A stretch of 32,120 nucleotides of DNA from contig JAOBWM010000181.1 in assembly GCA_025463365.1 (NCBI GenBank), positions 1 to 32,120 of the forward strand, written 5' to 3'. A model generated the notes under the pieces. That model did not search any database, was not told where the DNA came from, and saw nothing but the letters and a program-made list of their open reading frames with translations. A program made the position numbers and the translations under genes. This stretch comes from Acidimicrobiales bacterium (GTDB lineage: Bacteria; Actinomycetota; Acidimicrobiia; Acidimicrobiales; Iamiaceae). Positions 14,588 through 23,115 of the stretch are shown here, one piece after another; positions within the stretch are counted from its first letter, which is position 1, and the number at the start of each line of letters is the position of its first letter.

Positions 14588-15250
14588 TCACCGGATCTGC
14601 TCCACCGCGGCGGCGAACGATCGAGGGAGCCGGGAGGCCAGGAGACCGGCATCGACTGCCCGAGCCACCGCCGGATCCACGGCGAGCTCGGCGATGGCCC
14701 GCACGCCGACCACCTGCTCCACATCGCCGCGGCCGAGCACCCGAGCCGGCTCGCGGACCACCACCACCGCATCGGGCTGGACCGGGAGGTGGCGGGCCCG
14801 GAACAAGCCCAGCTGGCACGGCCGGATGACGAGCAGGGATCGATCGGCCGCCCCGGCCAGCGCCGCGCCGACGGTCACCCCGGCCGGGGCCACGTCGAGA
14901 CGACCGGCGTCGACGATCACCTCGACCGGCTCCCGGGCCAGGACTGAGGCGAGCACCTCCGCGCGTGTCGGGTCGATCGGCCCGCGGCCCCGGTGGAGCA
15001 CGGCCAGACCCGGGGATACCTCGGTCCTCAGCCGGGCCAGCGCGTCCGGGGGGACCGCCGACCCCGCCGAGGACCACTCGGCGACGCCAGGCCCGACCGG
15101 CTCGGCCATCCCCAGCGCGTGGGGCTGGTCTCCTGCGAGATCGACGAGCAGCACCCCCGACGCCGCGGTCCGCGCCCGACCGACCGCCAGCGCCGCCGCC
15201 ACGACCGTGGTCCCGACGCCGCCCTTGACGGACCAACAGGTGATGAACAC
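14588..15250 (-). CDS. cpaE: CpaE-like / Ssd-like MinD-family ATPase of the Tad locus
   Basis: The 220-residue protein begins FITCWSVKGGVGTTVVAAALA, a deviant Walker A of the ParA/MinD family. GVLLVDLAGDQPHALG follows, and VEVIVDAGRLDVAP is the Walker B-like strand. It lacks a separate receiver domain, as in short actinobacterial CpaE/septum-site proteins. In Tad systems such ATPases help localise or organise the pilus machine. GTG 15250 follows GGGGAGG at good spacing. Its stop overlaps the cpaF start. It is the first visible gene of the Tad operon, upstream of the insertion, so its own expression should be unaffected. Confidence 0.85.
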   Translation of the reverse strand: MFITCWSVKGGVGTTVVAAALAVGRARTAASGVLLVDLAGDQPHALGMAEPVGPGVAEWSSAGSAVPPDALARLRTEVSPGLAVLHRGRGPIDPTRAEVLASVLAREPVEVIVDAGRLDVAPAGVTVGAALAGAADRSLLVIRPCQLGLFRARHLPVQPDAVVVVREPARVLGRGDVEQVVGVRAIAELAVDPAVARAVDAGLLASRLPRSFAAAVEQIR

Positions 15251-15431
15251 AGATGCCTCCCCACGCGACAGACGACGGATGCCGGGGAAGGCCGAGGCAA
15301 GCTACCGCCGAAGAGGGAAGAACGTCAAGAGATCATCGAACGCCGAGAAACAGCACGAAGCACCAGGCGGCCACACGAGATGCGGGGCGCGTTCGTGGTG
15401 GCCGGCCCGGGGGCCGGCCACCGGAACGGGT

Positions 15432-15506
15432 TCAGACGGTCCGCACCTTCTTGGCCGCAACGGCGGCGAGAGCGACGAGGACCACGAGGATCAGCAGCTT
15501 CTTCAT
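15432..15506 (-). CDS. Putative 24-residue single-helix membrane microprotein
   Basis: ATG 15506 opens MKKLLILVVLVALAAVAAKK and ends after VRTV. A lysine start, one hydrophobic helix of about 16 residues and a basic tail form a good membrane microprotein. GGCGGG just upstream is a poor ribosome site. Very short proteins of this style occur in actinobacteria, for example the DLW-39 family, but the DLW ending is absent. It lies between cpaE and the divergent glycosyltransferase. The 181 bases between it and cpaE show nothing else. A chance open frame cannot be excluded. Confidence 0.5.
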   Translation of the reverse strand: MKKLLILVVLVALAAVAAKKVRTV

Positions 15507-15602
15507 CCCGCCGAGGGTACCCGCATCGGTCGACCGCCGCCGACGGGATGGGATGACCAGGGCGTGGCCCAGCAGCCAGGGGTGATTTCCCACACCATGG
15601 GC

Positions 15603-15627
15603 CCCGCCGTAACCTCTCGACGGCGGG
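15603..15627. promoter_or_regulatory. Inverted repeat between the microprotein and the divergent glycosyltransferase
   Basis: CCCGCCGT (15603-15610) and ACGGCGGG (15620-15627) are perfect 8-bp arms separated by nine bases, about 45 bases before GTG 15673. It could be an operator or an mRNA leader hairpin for the glycosyltransferase. GC-rich inverted repeats arise easily in this genome, so support is modest. Confidence 0.35.
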
Positions 15628-15672
15628 CGCCGAGCCGGATGACCGGCCCACCCGACCCCGTCGAGCCGGATC

Positions 15673-17421
15673 GTGAACGCCACGCAGACCCCCGCCATCG
15701 AGCGCCCGTCGGACGGCGACGCCCTCGACCCCGACCAACCCGTTGCCAGCGTGGCGCGCCGACGCTCGCTGGCGTCACGGCTGCGGTGGCCGATCGGCAC
15801 CACGCTGTTCCTCCACGTGTTCATGGCGGTGAACGACCGGCTCCCGTCGGTCGACGGCCTCGCCTACTTCGAGGCCGGGCGCAACTTCATCGGCGGGCAC
15901 GGCTACGTGCGCCTCGACCGCGCCGAGCTGCACTTCCCGCCCGTCACCCCCGTCGGTCTCGCCGTCCTGGAGAAGCTCACCGGCACGGAGATGCGGGCGC
16001 TCGGCATCTGGAACGTCTCGTGGGGCATGGCCGTCGTCATCGGCGTCGTCCTGCTCGCGCGCCGGCTGTACGACGACGACTCCGTCACGGTCGCAGCGGC
16101 CTGGTTCGCCGGGACGATGGCCGGCCTCGGCCCGCTCTTCTTCCGCAGCGGCGGTGGCAGCGAAGCCCCGTCTGCCGCGCTCCTCCTCTTCGCCGGGCTC
16201 CTCACGATCGACGGGCTCCGCACGTCGATCAGCCAGACGAGGCACCGCGTCAGCTTCCTCATGGCCGCCGGCGCGCTGGTGGGGCTCGCCTACCTCACCC
16301 GGCCCGAGTCGCTCCTACCCGGTGCCGCCATCGGGTTCGCCATCCTCGGCTGGTCCTGGCGCGATGGCCGGGCCAACGGCTTCCGCCTCGAGCGACCGGT
16401 GATCGATGCCGGCGCCTATGGCCTCACGATCTTGCTGTTCGTCTTCCCGTACGTCGCGTTCCTGCACGGCCACAACGGGTCCTGGTCTCCGACGGCCAAG
16501 ACCCAGGACGTATCGATCGGCGCGTGGAAGGACGTCGCCGAGAACGATCGACTGGACCGAGATCGGATCTTGTACGCCGTCGACAAGACCGGAATCCGCC
16601 TCCAGGAGGGCACCACCTCGCTCACCGCCCTGGCCAGAGCCCACCCGGGCGAGTGGGTGCAGATCCTCGGCATCAACGCTCGGACGTCGATGGACGACCT
16701 CATCTTCCCGTCGCTGGGGTTCGGCCCGGCGTGGGCGATGATCCCGATCATCCCGCTGCTCGCCGCGGCCGCCGAGCTGTGGCGCACGCGACGGCGCGGC
16801 AGCACGAAGCTGCTCGGTGCCATGGCCGCCATGCCGGTGGTGACGTGCCTGCTGTTCTTCACCTTGCCCCGCTACCTCGTGATCACCACCGCGGTGCTCA
16901 GCGTGTTCGCGGCCGCGGGCTTCGTGCGGTGGCGCCGCGCCCTCCCGCCCACCGCGGGGCGTGCCCTGCTGGCGGTGACGGTCGTCGTGATGGCTACCAG
17001 CTTCCTCACGGGCGCCCAGTCCTACGTGCCCGGCATCCCGACCGCCGACCCGATCGACCAGGCCGCGACCGGTCGTTGGCTCGAGGCCAACACCCCACCC
17101 GGCTCGCGGGTCATGACCCGCTCGTACCACGTGCAGGGCTACGCCGACCGACCCATCGTGGCCATGCCCTCCACCGACTACGTGACGATGCTCAAGTTCG
17201 CCCGCCGCATGGGCGTGAGCTACATCGTCGCCGACGCCGGCACCCTCAGGTACCGGCGGCCCGAGCTGTACGGCGCGCTCATGACCAATTGGCAGCCACC
17301 CGGACTGAAGCTGGTGCACATCCTGGGCGGCAAGAAGCGACCGGTGCGGATCTACGTGCTCGATCCGCTGCCGCCGCCCTCCGACCGCCCCCCGATCTAC
17401 CTGGGGTACGTGAGCGACTGA
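15673..17421 (+). CDS. GT-C type (family 39-like) membrane glycosyltransferase
   Basis: The 582-residue protein has an N-terminal cytoplasmic tail, then many hydrophobic segments (for example ALGIWNVSWGMAVVIGVVLL, GAYGLTILLFVFPYVAFL, VVTCLLFFTLPRYLVI). The first lumenal loop after the first helix carries DGLAYFEAGRNFIGGHGY, the acidic position expected for GT-C enzymes. The C-terminal soluble part (ANTPPGSRVMTRSYHVQGY; YIVADAGTLRYRRPELYG) is the extracytoplasmic domain often seen in such proteins. They transfer sugars from polyprenyl-phosphate donors outside the membrane. The substrate is unknown. The start is GTG, chosen as the first start before the tail. Its 3' end overlaps the convergent gene by 25 bases. 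Confidence 0.75.
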   Translation: MNATQTPAIERPSDGDALDPDQPVASVARRRSLASRLRWPIGTTLFLHVFMAVNDRLPSVDGLAYFEAGRNFIGGHGYVRLDRAELHFPPVTPVGLAVLEKLTGTEMRALGIWNVSWGMAVVIGVVLLARRLYDDDSVTVAAAWFAGTMAGLGPLFFRSGGGSEAPSAALLLFAGLLTIDGLRTSISQTRHRVSFLMAAGALVGLAYLTRPESLLPGAAIGFAILGWSWRDGRANGFRLERPVIDAGAYGLTILLFVFPYVAFLHGHNGSWSPTAKTQDVSIGAWKDVAENDRLDRDRILYAVDKTGIRLQEGTTSLTALARAHPGEWVQILGINARTSMDDLIFPSLGFGPAWAMIPIIPLLAAAAELWRTRRRGSTKLLGAMAAMPVVTCLLFFTLPRYLVITTAVLSVFAAAGFVRWRRALPPTAGRALLAVTVVVMATSFLTGAQSYVPGIPTADPIDQAATGRWLEANTPPGSRVMTRSYHVQGYADRPIVAMPSTDYVTMLKFARRMGVSYIVADAGTLRYRRPELYGALMTNWQPPGLKLVHILGGKKRPVRIYVLDPLPPPSDRPPIYLGYVSD

Positions 17422-19202
17422 TCTCTCGCGTCCGCTGGATCGCCGCCGAGGAGTGCACCAAGGCCGCCCGCCTCGGGCTGGTCGGGCCCACGGAGGTCGG
17501 TCCGCTCGACCGAGGCTCGCCAGATGGCGCGCACCAGCAGGCCCATCGGGACGACCGGCACCAACAACAGCGTCAGCGCGATGGGGTCGGGCCAACCGCT
17601 CCACGCCACGACGGCCCGGATCGGTTGGATCGGGCCGCTCGACCACCCGAGTGCCCACCATCCGTGGAACGCAGCGAGCACGCCCACGATCTGCAGTGCG
17701 ATCACCGCCCCGACGACGACTTCGAGCACGCGCTTGCGCCCGAACGCGAGCACCGCGCCGAGCGCGGTGAGCACCGACATGCCGGCGAGGCCGGCGAAGA
17801 GGTAACGACCTTGCTGGAAGGCCAGGCGGCTGGTGCCGGTGTAGATGACCCACGACCGAACGGTCACGAACACGGCGAACAAGACGAAGGGGAGCGAGCA
17901 GATCGCCAGCACCCCCGCGGTCGGGCCGAGCGGGGCCGGCACCTCGTCCGACCGGTCCTGGTGGTCGTTCGCCGACTCCGCCGCCGCGACCAGCACCTGC
18001 GCCCGGCGGCTCGACGACCGGGCGCGCTGGACGGCCAGCCACACGAGCACGAGCGAGCCCAAGGTGGCGGCGAAGCTGAGCGGGACGGGGATCCGCACCG
18101 ACCTCCAGCCGTACGCACCCCAGAAGCCCTCGACGAGCTTCGAGACCAGGCTCGTGCCGTACTTCCAGGGCGAGACGTGGAAGCCGCGGTGCTTCAGCGC
18201 GGAGGTGAGGCGTGCGTTCTCGATGCTCGGCATCAGTTGGCCCGTGGCCGCGACCTTGGCGACGTACCACCAGCCCGCGCCGAGGAACGTCACGCCACCC
18301 GCGATCACGACCGGCACCACGGCCGCACGTGCCGCATCCAGCCACGCCCGGACCCGCCCGGCGGCCGCCACCACCTGGCCGCGGGCACCGACGACGTAGG
18401 CCAGCACGACGACGGGTGGCAGCACCGCAGCGAAGCCCTTGGTGAGCAGCGCACCCGCGGTCGCCAGGCCGACCAGGATCCCCGTCCGGGCGGACCGGTC
18501 CCCTCGCGCCACGCCGGCCAACAGGACGGCCAGGACGCCGACCAGGGTGGAGAACAGGTTGTCGTTGTTGAGGGCACCGCCGATGTGGGCGAGCTGCGGG
18601 ATCCCGAGGAGCGACACGGCGGCCACCGAGCCGACGAGGTCGTCGGCCCCGGCGCGCCGGGCCGTGGCCCAGGCCAGGAACGGGAGCGGCACCACCATGA
18701 GCACGTTGATGAGCCGGAGGTAGGCCAACTCGTGATCCACGGACCATGTGCCCGGCGTGAGCGCCCGCTCCAGCTTCAGCGCGCCGGCCATCGCTTCGTA
18801 GTACAGCGGCGGGTGCTGGGGCATCTGGTTGTGGCGGCCGGGCACCGCCCGCGTGAACGTACCGGCGTTCCAGACCGGCCGGCTCGACTTGGGCGGCGCT
18901 TCGTCAGCCGGCCTGGGACGCACCGTGGTGTGGGCCGCGGCCTCGGCCTTGGTGGGGCACCACTTCACCGAGACGGCATAGGTCTGGCAGATCCAGAACG
19001 CCCCCTTCTTCTGCTCCAGCGCGTCGTACTGCGGATAGGCACCGTCGTGTCGAGCGACCTCGAGGATCAGGCCGAGGTGGGCGGGCTCGTCGGGTGCCTC
19101 GGCGAGCGGCGTGAGGACCGACCACCCGATGAGCAGCGCGGCGAACGCGATCGTTGCCAGGACCACGACCTTCGGTGGATGACGGAGCCAGTGACCGCTC
19201 AC
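17397..19202 (-). CDS. DUF2142-like multi-spanning membrane protein (GT-C superfamily)
   Basis: The 601-residue protein begins SGHWLRHPPKVVVLATIAFAA. Its first loop carries EAPDEPAHLGLILEVARH, the acidic pair typical of DUF2142/GT-C proteins. About ten further hydrophobic segments follow, and LAHIGGALNNDNLFSTL is a known DUF2142-type loop. LSVLTALGAVLA-like helices occur near the end. GTG 19202 is chosen because it overlaps the upstream gene's stop as GTGA. With the upstream gene it forms a two-gene unit, probably for envelope polysaccharide or lipoglycan assembly, but no sequence feature names the substrate. Confidence 0.78.
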   Translation of the reverse strand: MSGHWLRHPPKVVVLATIAFAALLIGWSVLTPLAEAPDEPAHLGLILEVARHDGAYPQYDALEQKKGAFWICQTYAVSVKWCPTKAEAAAHTTVRPRPADEAPPKSSRPVWNAGTFTRAVPGRHNQMPQHPPLYYEAMAGALKLERALTPGTWSVDHELAYLRLINVLMVVPLPFLAWATARRAGADDLVGSVAAVSLLGIPQLAHIGGALNNDNLFSTLVGVLAVLLAGVARGDRSARTGILVGLATAGALLTKGFAAVLPPVVVLAYVVGARGQVVAAAGRVRAWLDAARAAVVPVVIAGGVTFLGAGWWYVAKVAATGQLMPSIENARLTSALKHRGFHVSPWKYGTSLVSKLVEGFWGAYGWRSVRIPVPLSFAATLGSLVLVWLAVQRARSSSRRAQVLVAAAESANDHQDRSDEVPAPLGPTAGVLAICSLPFVLFAVFVTVRSWVIYTGTSRLAFQQGRYLFAGLAGMSVLTALGAVLAFGRKRVLEVVVGAVIALQIVGVLAAFHGWWALGWSSGPIQPIRAVVAWSGWPDPIALTLLLVPVVPMGLLVRAIWRASVERTDLRGPDQPEAGGLGALLGGDPADARDQSLTYPR

Positions 19203-20656
19203 GACGGCACATCCACTCGCGGCTCGAGGCGGATCAGGTACAGCTGCCCGGCATAGACCCACGATCCGGTGCGCCGGTACTTGTGGCGGACGGCCGGATC
19301 AGCGAGCAGCCGCTCCAGCGCCGGGAGGTCGAGCCGGGACCGGTCGACGATCCAGACCCTCGCGGTCGGCGCGCCCAGCAGCCGCTCCCGCATCGAACCG
19401 GGGGCCGACGTGTAGAGCCGGAGCGGCGACCCGATGGGGTTCACCGGCGAGAGCGGCCGGAGCCCAGGATCGGTGTTGCCGTGCTCGAGGGCGTAGTCGA
19501 ACGGCGCCCGCAGGCGCATCGGCGTGAGGAGCAGGTCACCCGGCTGCGCATCGGAGGCGACGCGGTGGACCAGGCGCGGCCAATCCTCGATGCCGTTCCC
19601 GGTGACCGCCGGCTGGTCCAGCAGCACGAACACGAGGAGCAGCGCCCAGAGCGCGTGCGCCACCGGCCGCTTGATCTGGACGACCAGCGCGGCAGTCACC
19701 AGCGAGATGCCGGGGAGCGAGGAGAGCACGTAGCGAGCCGACGCGTACGGCCGCACGATCGACAACACGATGATGGCGAGCGGCAGCCCGAGGGCCCACA
19801 GCACCGGGACGATGGCGAGCCACGAGCTGAGCGAACGCTCCCGCTTCAGGCCACGCACCGCCAGCACCACACCCCCGACGAATGCCGCTCCGACGATCCA
19901 CCGGGTCAGGCCCCGGCCGAGCAGCAACCGCAAGAACCCGTTCACCTGGCCCACCGACAACGGAAGGATCCAGCTGGCGACGTCTCCGGCGCCGATGGCG
20001 AACAGGAGGAGGACCTCCACCACGACGAGGGCGAGGACCGGCGCCAGCCGGCGCACGAACGCCCGACCGCCCGGCGCCAGCAACAGTGCGATCACCTCGA
20101 AGGGCACCTGCAGGACCGATAGCCCGTGGGCCAGCGGGGCCAGGACGGTCGCGATCGCGAAGACCCACCACCAGCGGCGGCTCGCCTGCTCATCGCCAGC
20201 CTCGGCCTCGGTGACCGCGCCGACCAGCCCGAGCCAGGACACCGAGACGAGCAGGAGCGCCAACGCGTACCCGCGAGCCTCCATCGCGTACCGGGCGAGG
20301 AACCACGACGCCGAGAACAGGGAGCCGGCCACCGTCGCGAGGCGTCGACCCCCGATCCGGTGGCCCACCGCGTAGACCACGGCCACCGACGCCGCCGCGA
20401 TGAGCGCAGAGGGCAAGCGCAGCCAGAAACGTCCGTCGGAGAGCCGGGCCAGGGGCGTGATCAGCACGTAGTACAGGCCCATGGTGCCGCCGGTGTGGCG
20501 GAGGGTCGGGATGAGCTCGTGGGTGGCACCGACGGTGAACGCCTCGTCGAGCCAGAGGGGCCGGCGGCCGAGGCGCGGCACCGACAACGCCAAGGAGACG
20601 CCGGCCAGAGCCGCCATCAACAGGCGGTCGGTGCGCTCGAGCCGGGTGACGGTCAC
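19199..20656 (-). CDS. GT-C (PMT/ArnT-like, family 39) membrane glycosyltransferase
   Basis: The 485-residue protein has RRPLWLDEAFTVGATH after the first membrane helix. This is the DE motif in the first extracytoplasmic loop of PMT_2-type glycosyltransferases. Repeated hydrophobic helices follow (LPSALIAAASVAVVYAVGH, RYVLSSLPGISLVTAALVVQI). ARYAMEARGYALALLLVS is another common family stretch. The C-terminus is a soluble domain with VWIVDRSRLDLPALERLL. The start GTG 20656 leads to a short basic tail. It is co-oriented with the sigma gene upstream, which ends 50 bases before it. Confidence 0.82.
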   Translation of the reverse strand: MTVTRLERTDRLLMAALAGVSLALSVPRLGRRPLWLDEAFTVGATHELIPTLRHTGGTMGLYYVLITPLARLSDGRFWLRLPSALIAAASVAVVYAVGHRIGGRRLATVAGSLFSASWFLARYAMEARGYALALLLVSVSWLGLVGAVTEAEAGDEQASRRWWWVFAIATVLAPLAHGLSVLQVPFEVIALLLAPGGRAFVRRLAPVLALVVVEVLLLFAIGAGDVASWILPLSVGQVNGFLRLLLGRGLTRWIVGAAFVGGVVLAVRGLKRERSLSSWLAIVPVLWALGLPLAIIVLSIVRPYASARYVLSSLPGISLVTAALVVQIKRPVAHALWALLLVFVLLDQPAVTGNGIEDWPRLVHRVASDAQPGDLLLTPMRLRAPFDYALEHGNTDPGLRPLSPVNPIGSPLRLYTSAPGSMRERLLGAPTARVWIVDRSRLDLPALERLLADPAVRHKYRRTGSWVYAGQLYLIRLEPRVDVPS

Positions 20657-20706
20657 GCGGAAAGGATGGCAGGGAGCGCTGGTGGCCCAGCGGCGCCCCG
20701 GCGCGA

Positions 20707-21645
<939 letters not shown>

Positions 21646-21880
21646 CTGTCACCTTTTTCTGGGGTACTTGGGGCCAGAGGCCACCCGAATGGGCGGGTCC
21701 GCCATCGAACTGCTCGACGCGCGTACGGTGGGCGCGACTCTGGGTCGTCTCCACGATACCGACCGGGTCAAGACCGCCAAACATCGAACGGGCATTGATG
21801 TACCCACAACTGGCACGCGCGCCTCGGCGCGTGGTGGGGTTCCGGTACGGCGCCACCCCCGCGAGCAGGACTCCTGACCA

Positions 21881-22534
21881 GTGACCGACACCCCGAACCC
21901 TTCCGATCGAACGATCGTCCCGGCCGAATGGGGGCTCCTCGACGCCGAGGCACAACACGCCGCGTTCCCCGACACGTTCCCGATCCCGACGGCGCCCGAA
22001 CGCTCCGAGTTGCGCACCGGGGACATGGTGAAGCTGGTCTTCGTCCTCGATCCGCCCCCGACGTCGGGGCCCAACGCGGAGCGCATGTGGGTCGAGGTCC
22101 GCAGTGCCCACCGCGACGGGACCTACGACGGCTGGCTGACCAACAAGCCCGTGGTGATCAGCAGCCTCGAACCGTCGGCGTTGGTGGCCTTCGAGGCCCG
22201 CCACGTCGCCGGCATCGCGCTCCGCAAGGAGGAGGTCACCTTCGACGTCCACCTCCGGGCCGTCGTCAGCGACCGGGTGCTGGCGCTCCACGGTCCTCCC
22301 GGTTGGGCCGGGTTCGACGAACCGCTCGACGAATCCGACAGCGGCTGGAGCATCACCGCCGGCGACGAGCCGGACGACTACTTCGGTGCCGACGGCTCCG
22401 CCGGCACCCAGGCGATGGAGCTGGGCGAGCTCGTGCAGCGCTATCCCGCCCTCGTCGAGGTCTTCCAGGCCGGTGAGGGGGAATGGGTCTACCGCCCCGA
22501 CCATCGCCGCTACGTCCGCCTCAAGGACACCTGA
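21881..22534 (+). CDS. DUF2314/DUF2185-like protein
   Basis: The 217-residue soluble protein is acidic. Its core has TGDMVKLVFVLDP, then AERMWVEVRSAHRDGTYDG, WLTNKPVVISSLEP and FEARHVAGIAL. The sequence around MVKL, RMWVEV and LTNKP resembles the DUF2314 family of small globular domains. A C-terminal tail (AMELGELVQRYPALVEVFQ; GEWVYRPDHRRYVRL) follows. Function is unknown in this family. The start is GTG 21881. It converges with the next gene, eight bases apart. Confidence 0.7.
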   Translation: MTDTPNPSDRTIVPAEWGLLDAEAQHAAFPDTFPIPTAPERSELRTGDMVKLVFVLDPPPTSGPNAERMWVEVRSAHRDGTYDGWLTNKPVVISSLEPSALVAFEARHVAGIALRKEEVTFDVHLRAVVSDRVLALHGPPGWAGFDEPLDESDSGWSITAGDEPDDYFGADGSAGTQAMELGELVQRYPALVEVFQAGEGEWVYRPDHRRYVRLKDT

Positions 22535-22542
22535 CCGAGCCG

Positions 22543-23073
22543 TCAGGGGAGCGGCGGGACGAGGCCGGTCGGCAGCGCGTGGGGGTGAGCCGGCTCACCG
22601 ATCGGTGGGCGGTCGAGCGAGGCGATGGCGTCGACGAGGGCGCGGGCGACGGGCGCATCAGCCGGGCCGACGGCCACCAACCTGTGCGCCTCGTAGCCGC
22701 GGTGCAGCGCGTCGAGGACGACCTCGGCCGCGAGCGAGCGGTCGACGTCGCCCTCCTCCGCTGAGCGGGCCAGGGCATCGAACCAGGCCTCGACGTCGTG
22801 CGTGGACGGGCGGACGAACCCCCGCCGGGGCATCTCCCGAAGCTCGGGCAGCCGCTGGTGCCAGACCGCCGCCCGTTCGACGGCACCCGCACGCAACGAC
22901 CACAGCCGTGCCACGGCTTCGTCGCCCGGCTCGTGGGCCAGCCACCGGGTGAGCAGCTCGTGCAACCGCAGCTCGGCCCAGCAGGCGTGGCCCACCCACA
23001 CAGCCGCCGCCTCGAGGGGCAGACCCGGCGGGATCAAGGCGTCGTCGCCGAGGGGCGGGGCTGAGGAGCTCAC
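22543..23073 (-). CDS. Hypothetical helical protein, unrecognised
   Basis: The 176-residue protein is rich in helices and tryptophan (AAAVWVGHACWAELRLHELL; AVERAAVWHQRLPELREM; DVEAWFDALARSAEEGDV). It has no membrane segment, signal peptide or known motif. Histidine and glutamate spacing hints at a four-helix bundle, but ferritin-type iron ligands are not evident. It is probably a real gene because its codon pattern is consistent, it occupies the gap between a convergent gene and nadE, and no better frame exists. Start GTG 23073 is uncertain, as no ribosome site precedes it. Confidence 0.6.
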   Translation of the reverse strand: MSSSAPPLGDDALIPPGLPLEAAAVWVGHACWAELRLHELLTRWLAHEPGDEAVARLWSLRAGAVERAAVWHQRLPELREMPRRGFVRPSTHDVEAWFDALARSAEEGDVDRSLAAEVVLDALHRGYEAHRLVAVGPADAPVARALVDAIASLDRPPIGEPAHPHALPTGLVPPLP

Positions 23074-23115
23074 GACCCGGAGGCTACGGGAGCCCCTCCC
23101 ACTGCCCTGGTACTG

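Larger units (their letters stand above)
14397..14591 (-). pseudogene. cpaF: cpaF/tadA pilus ATPase, 5' fragment (64 codons) ending in the insertion
   Basis: The start is GTG 14591, overlapping the cpaE stop as GTGA. The fragment reads SALEDEVHARLLSD and continues through SRVVGLGALDPLL, the N-terminal helical domain of CpaF. One element-derived codon (G) and a TAG stop in the inverted repeat then end it. It continues in frame with 2816-2831 through the 16-bp duplication. Alone it lacks every ATPase motif. Confidence 0.9.

Noticed and set aside
14565-19256. Very long (over 1500 codons) plus-strand open frame
   Set aside because: It runs through several real genes on both strands, is Arg/Pro/Ala/His-rich and shows no domain; a GC-driven shadow.
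20677-20692. Hairpin after the sigma-factor gene as terminator
   Set aside because: Only a 6-bp stem with no T run, within a 50-base gap to a co-oriented gene; too weak to call.
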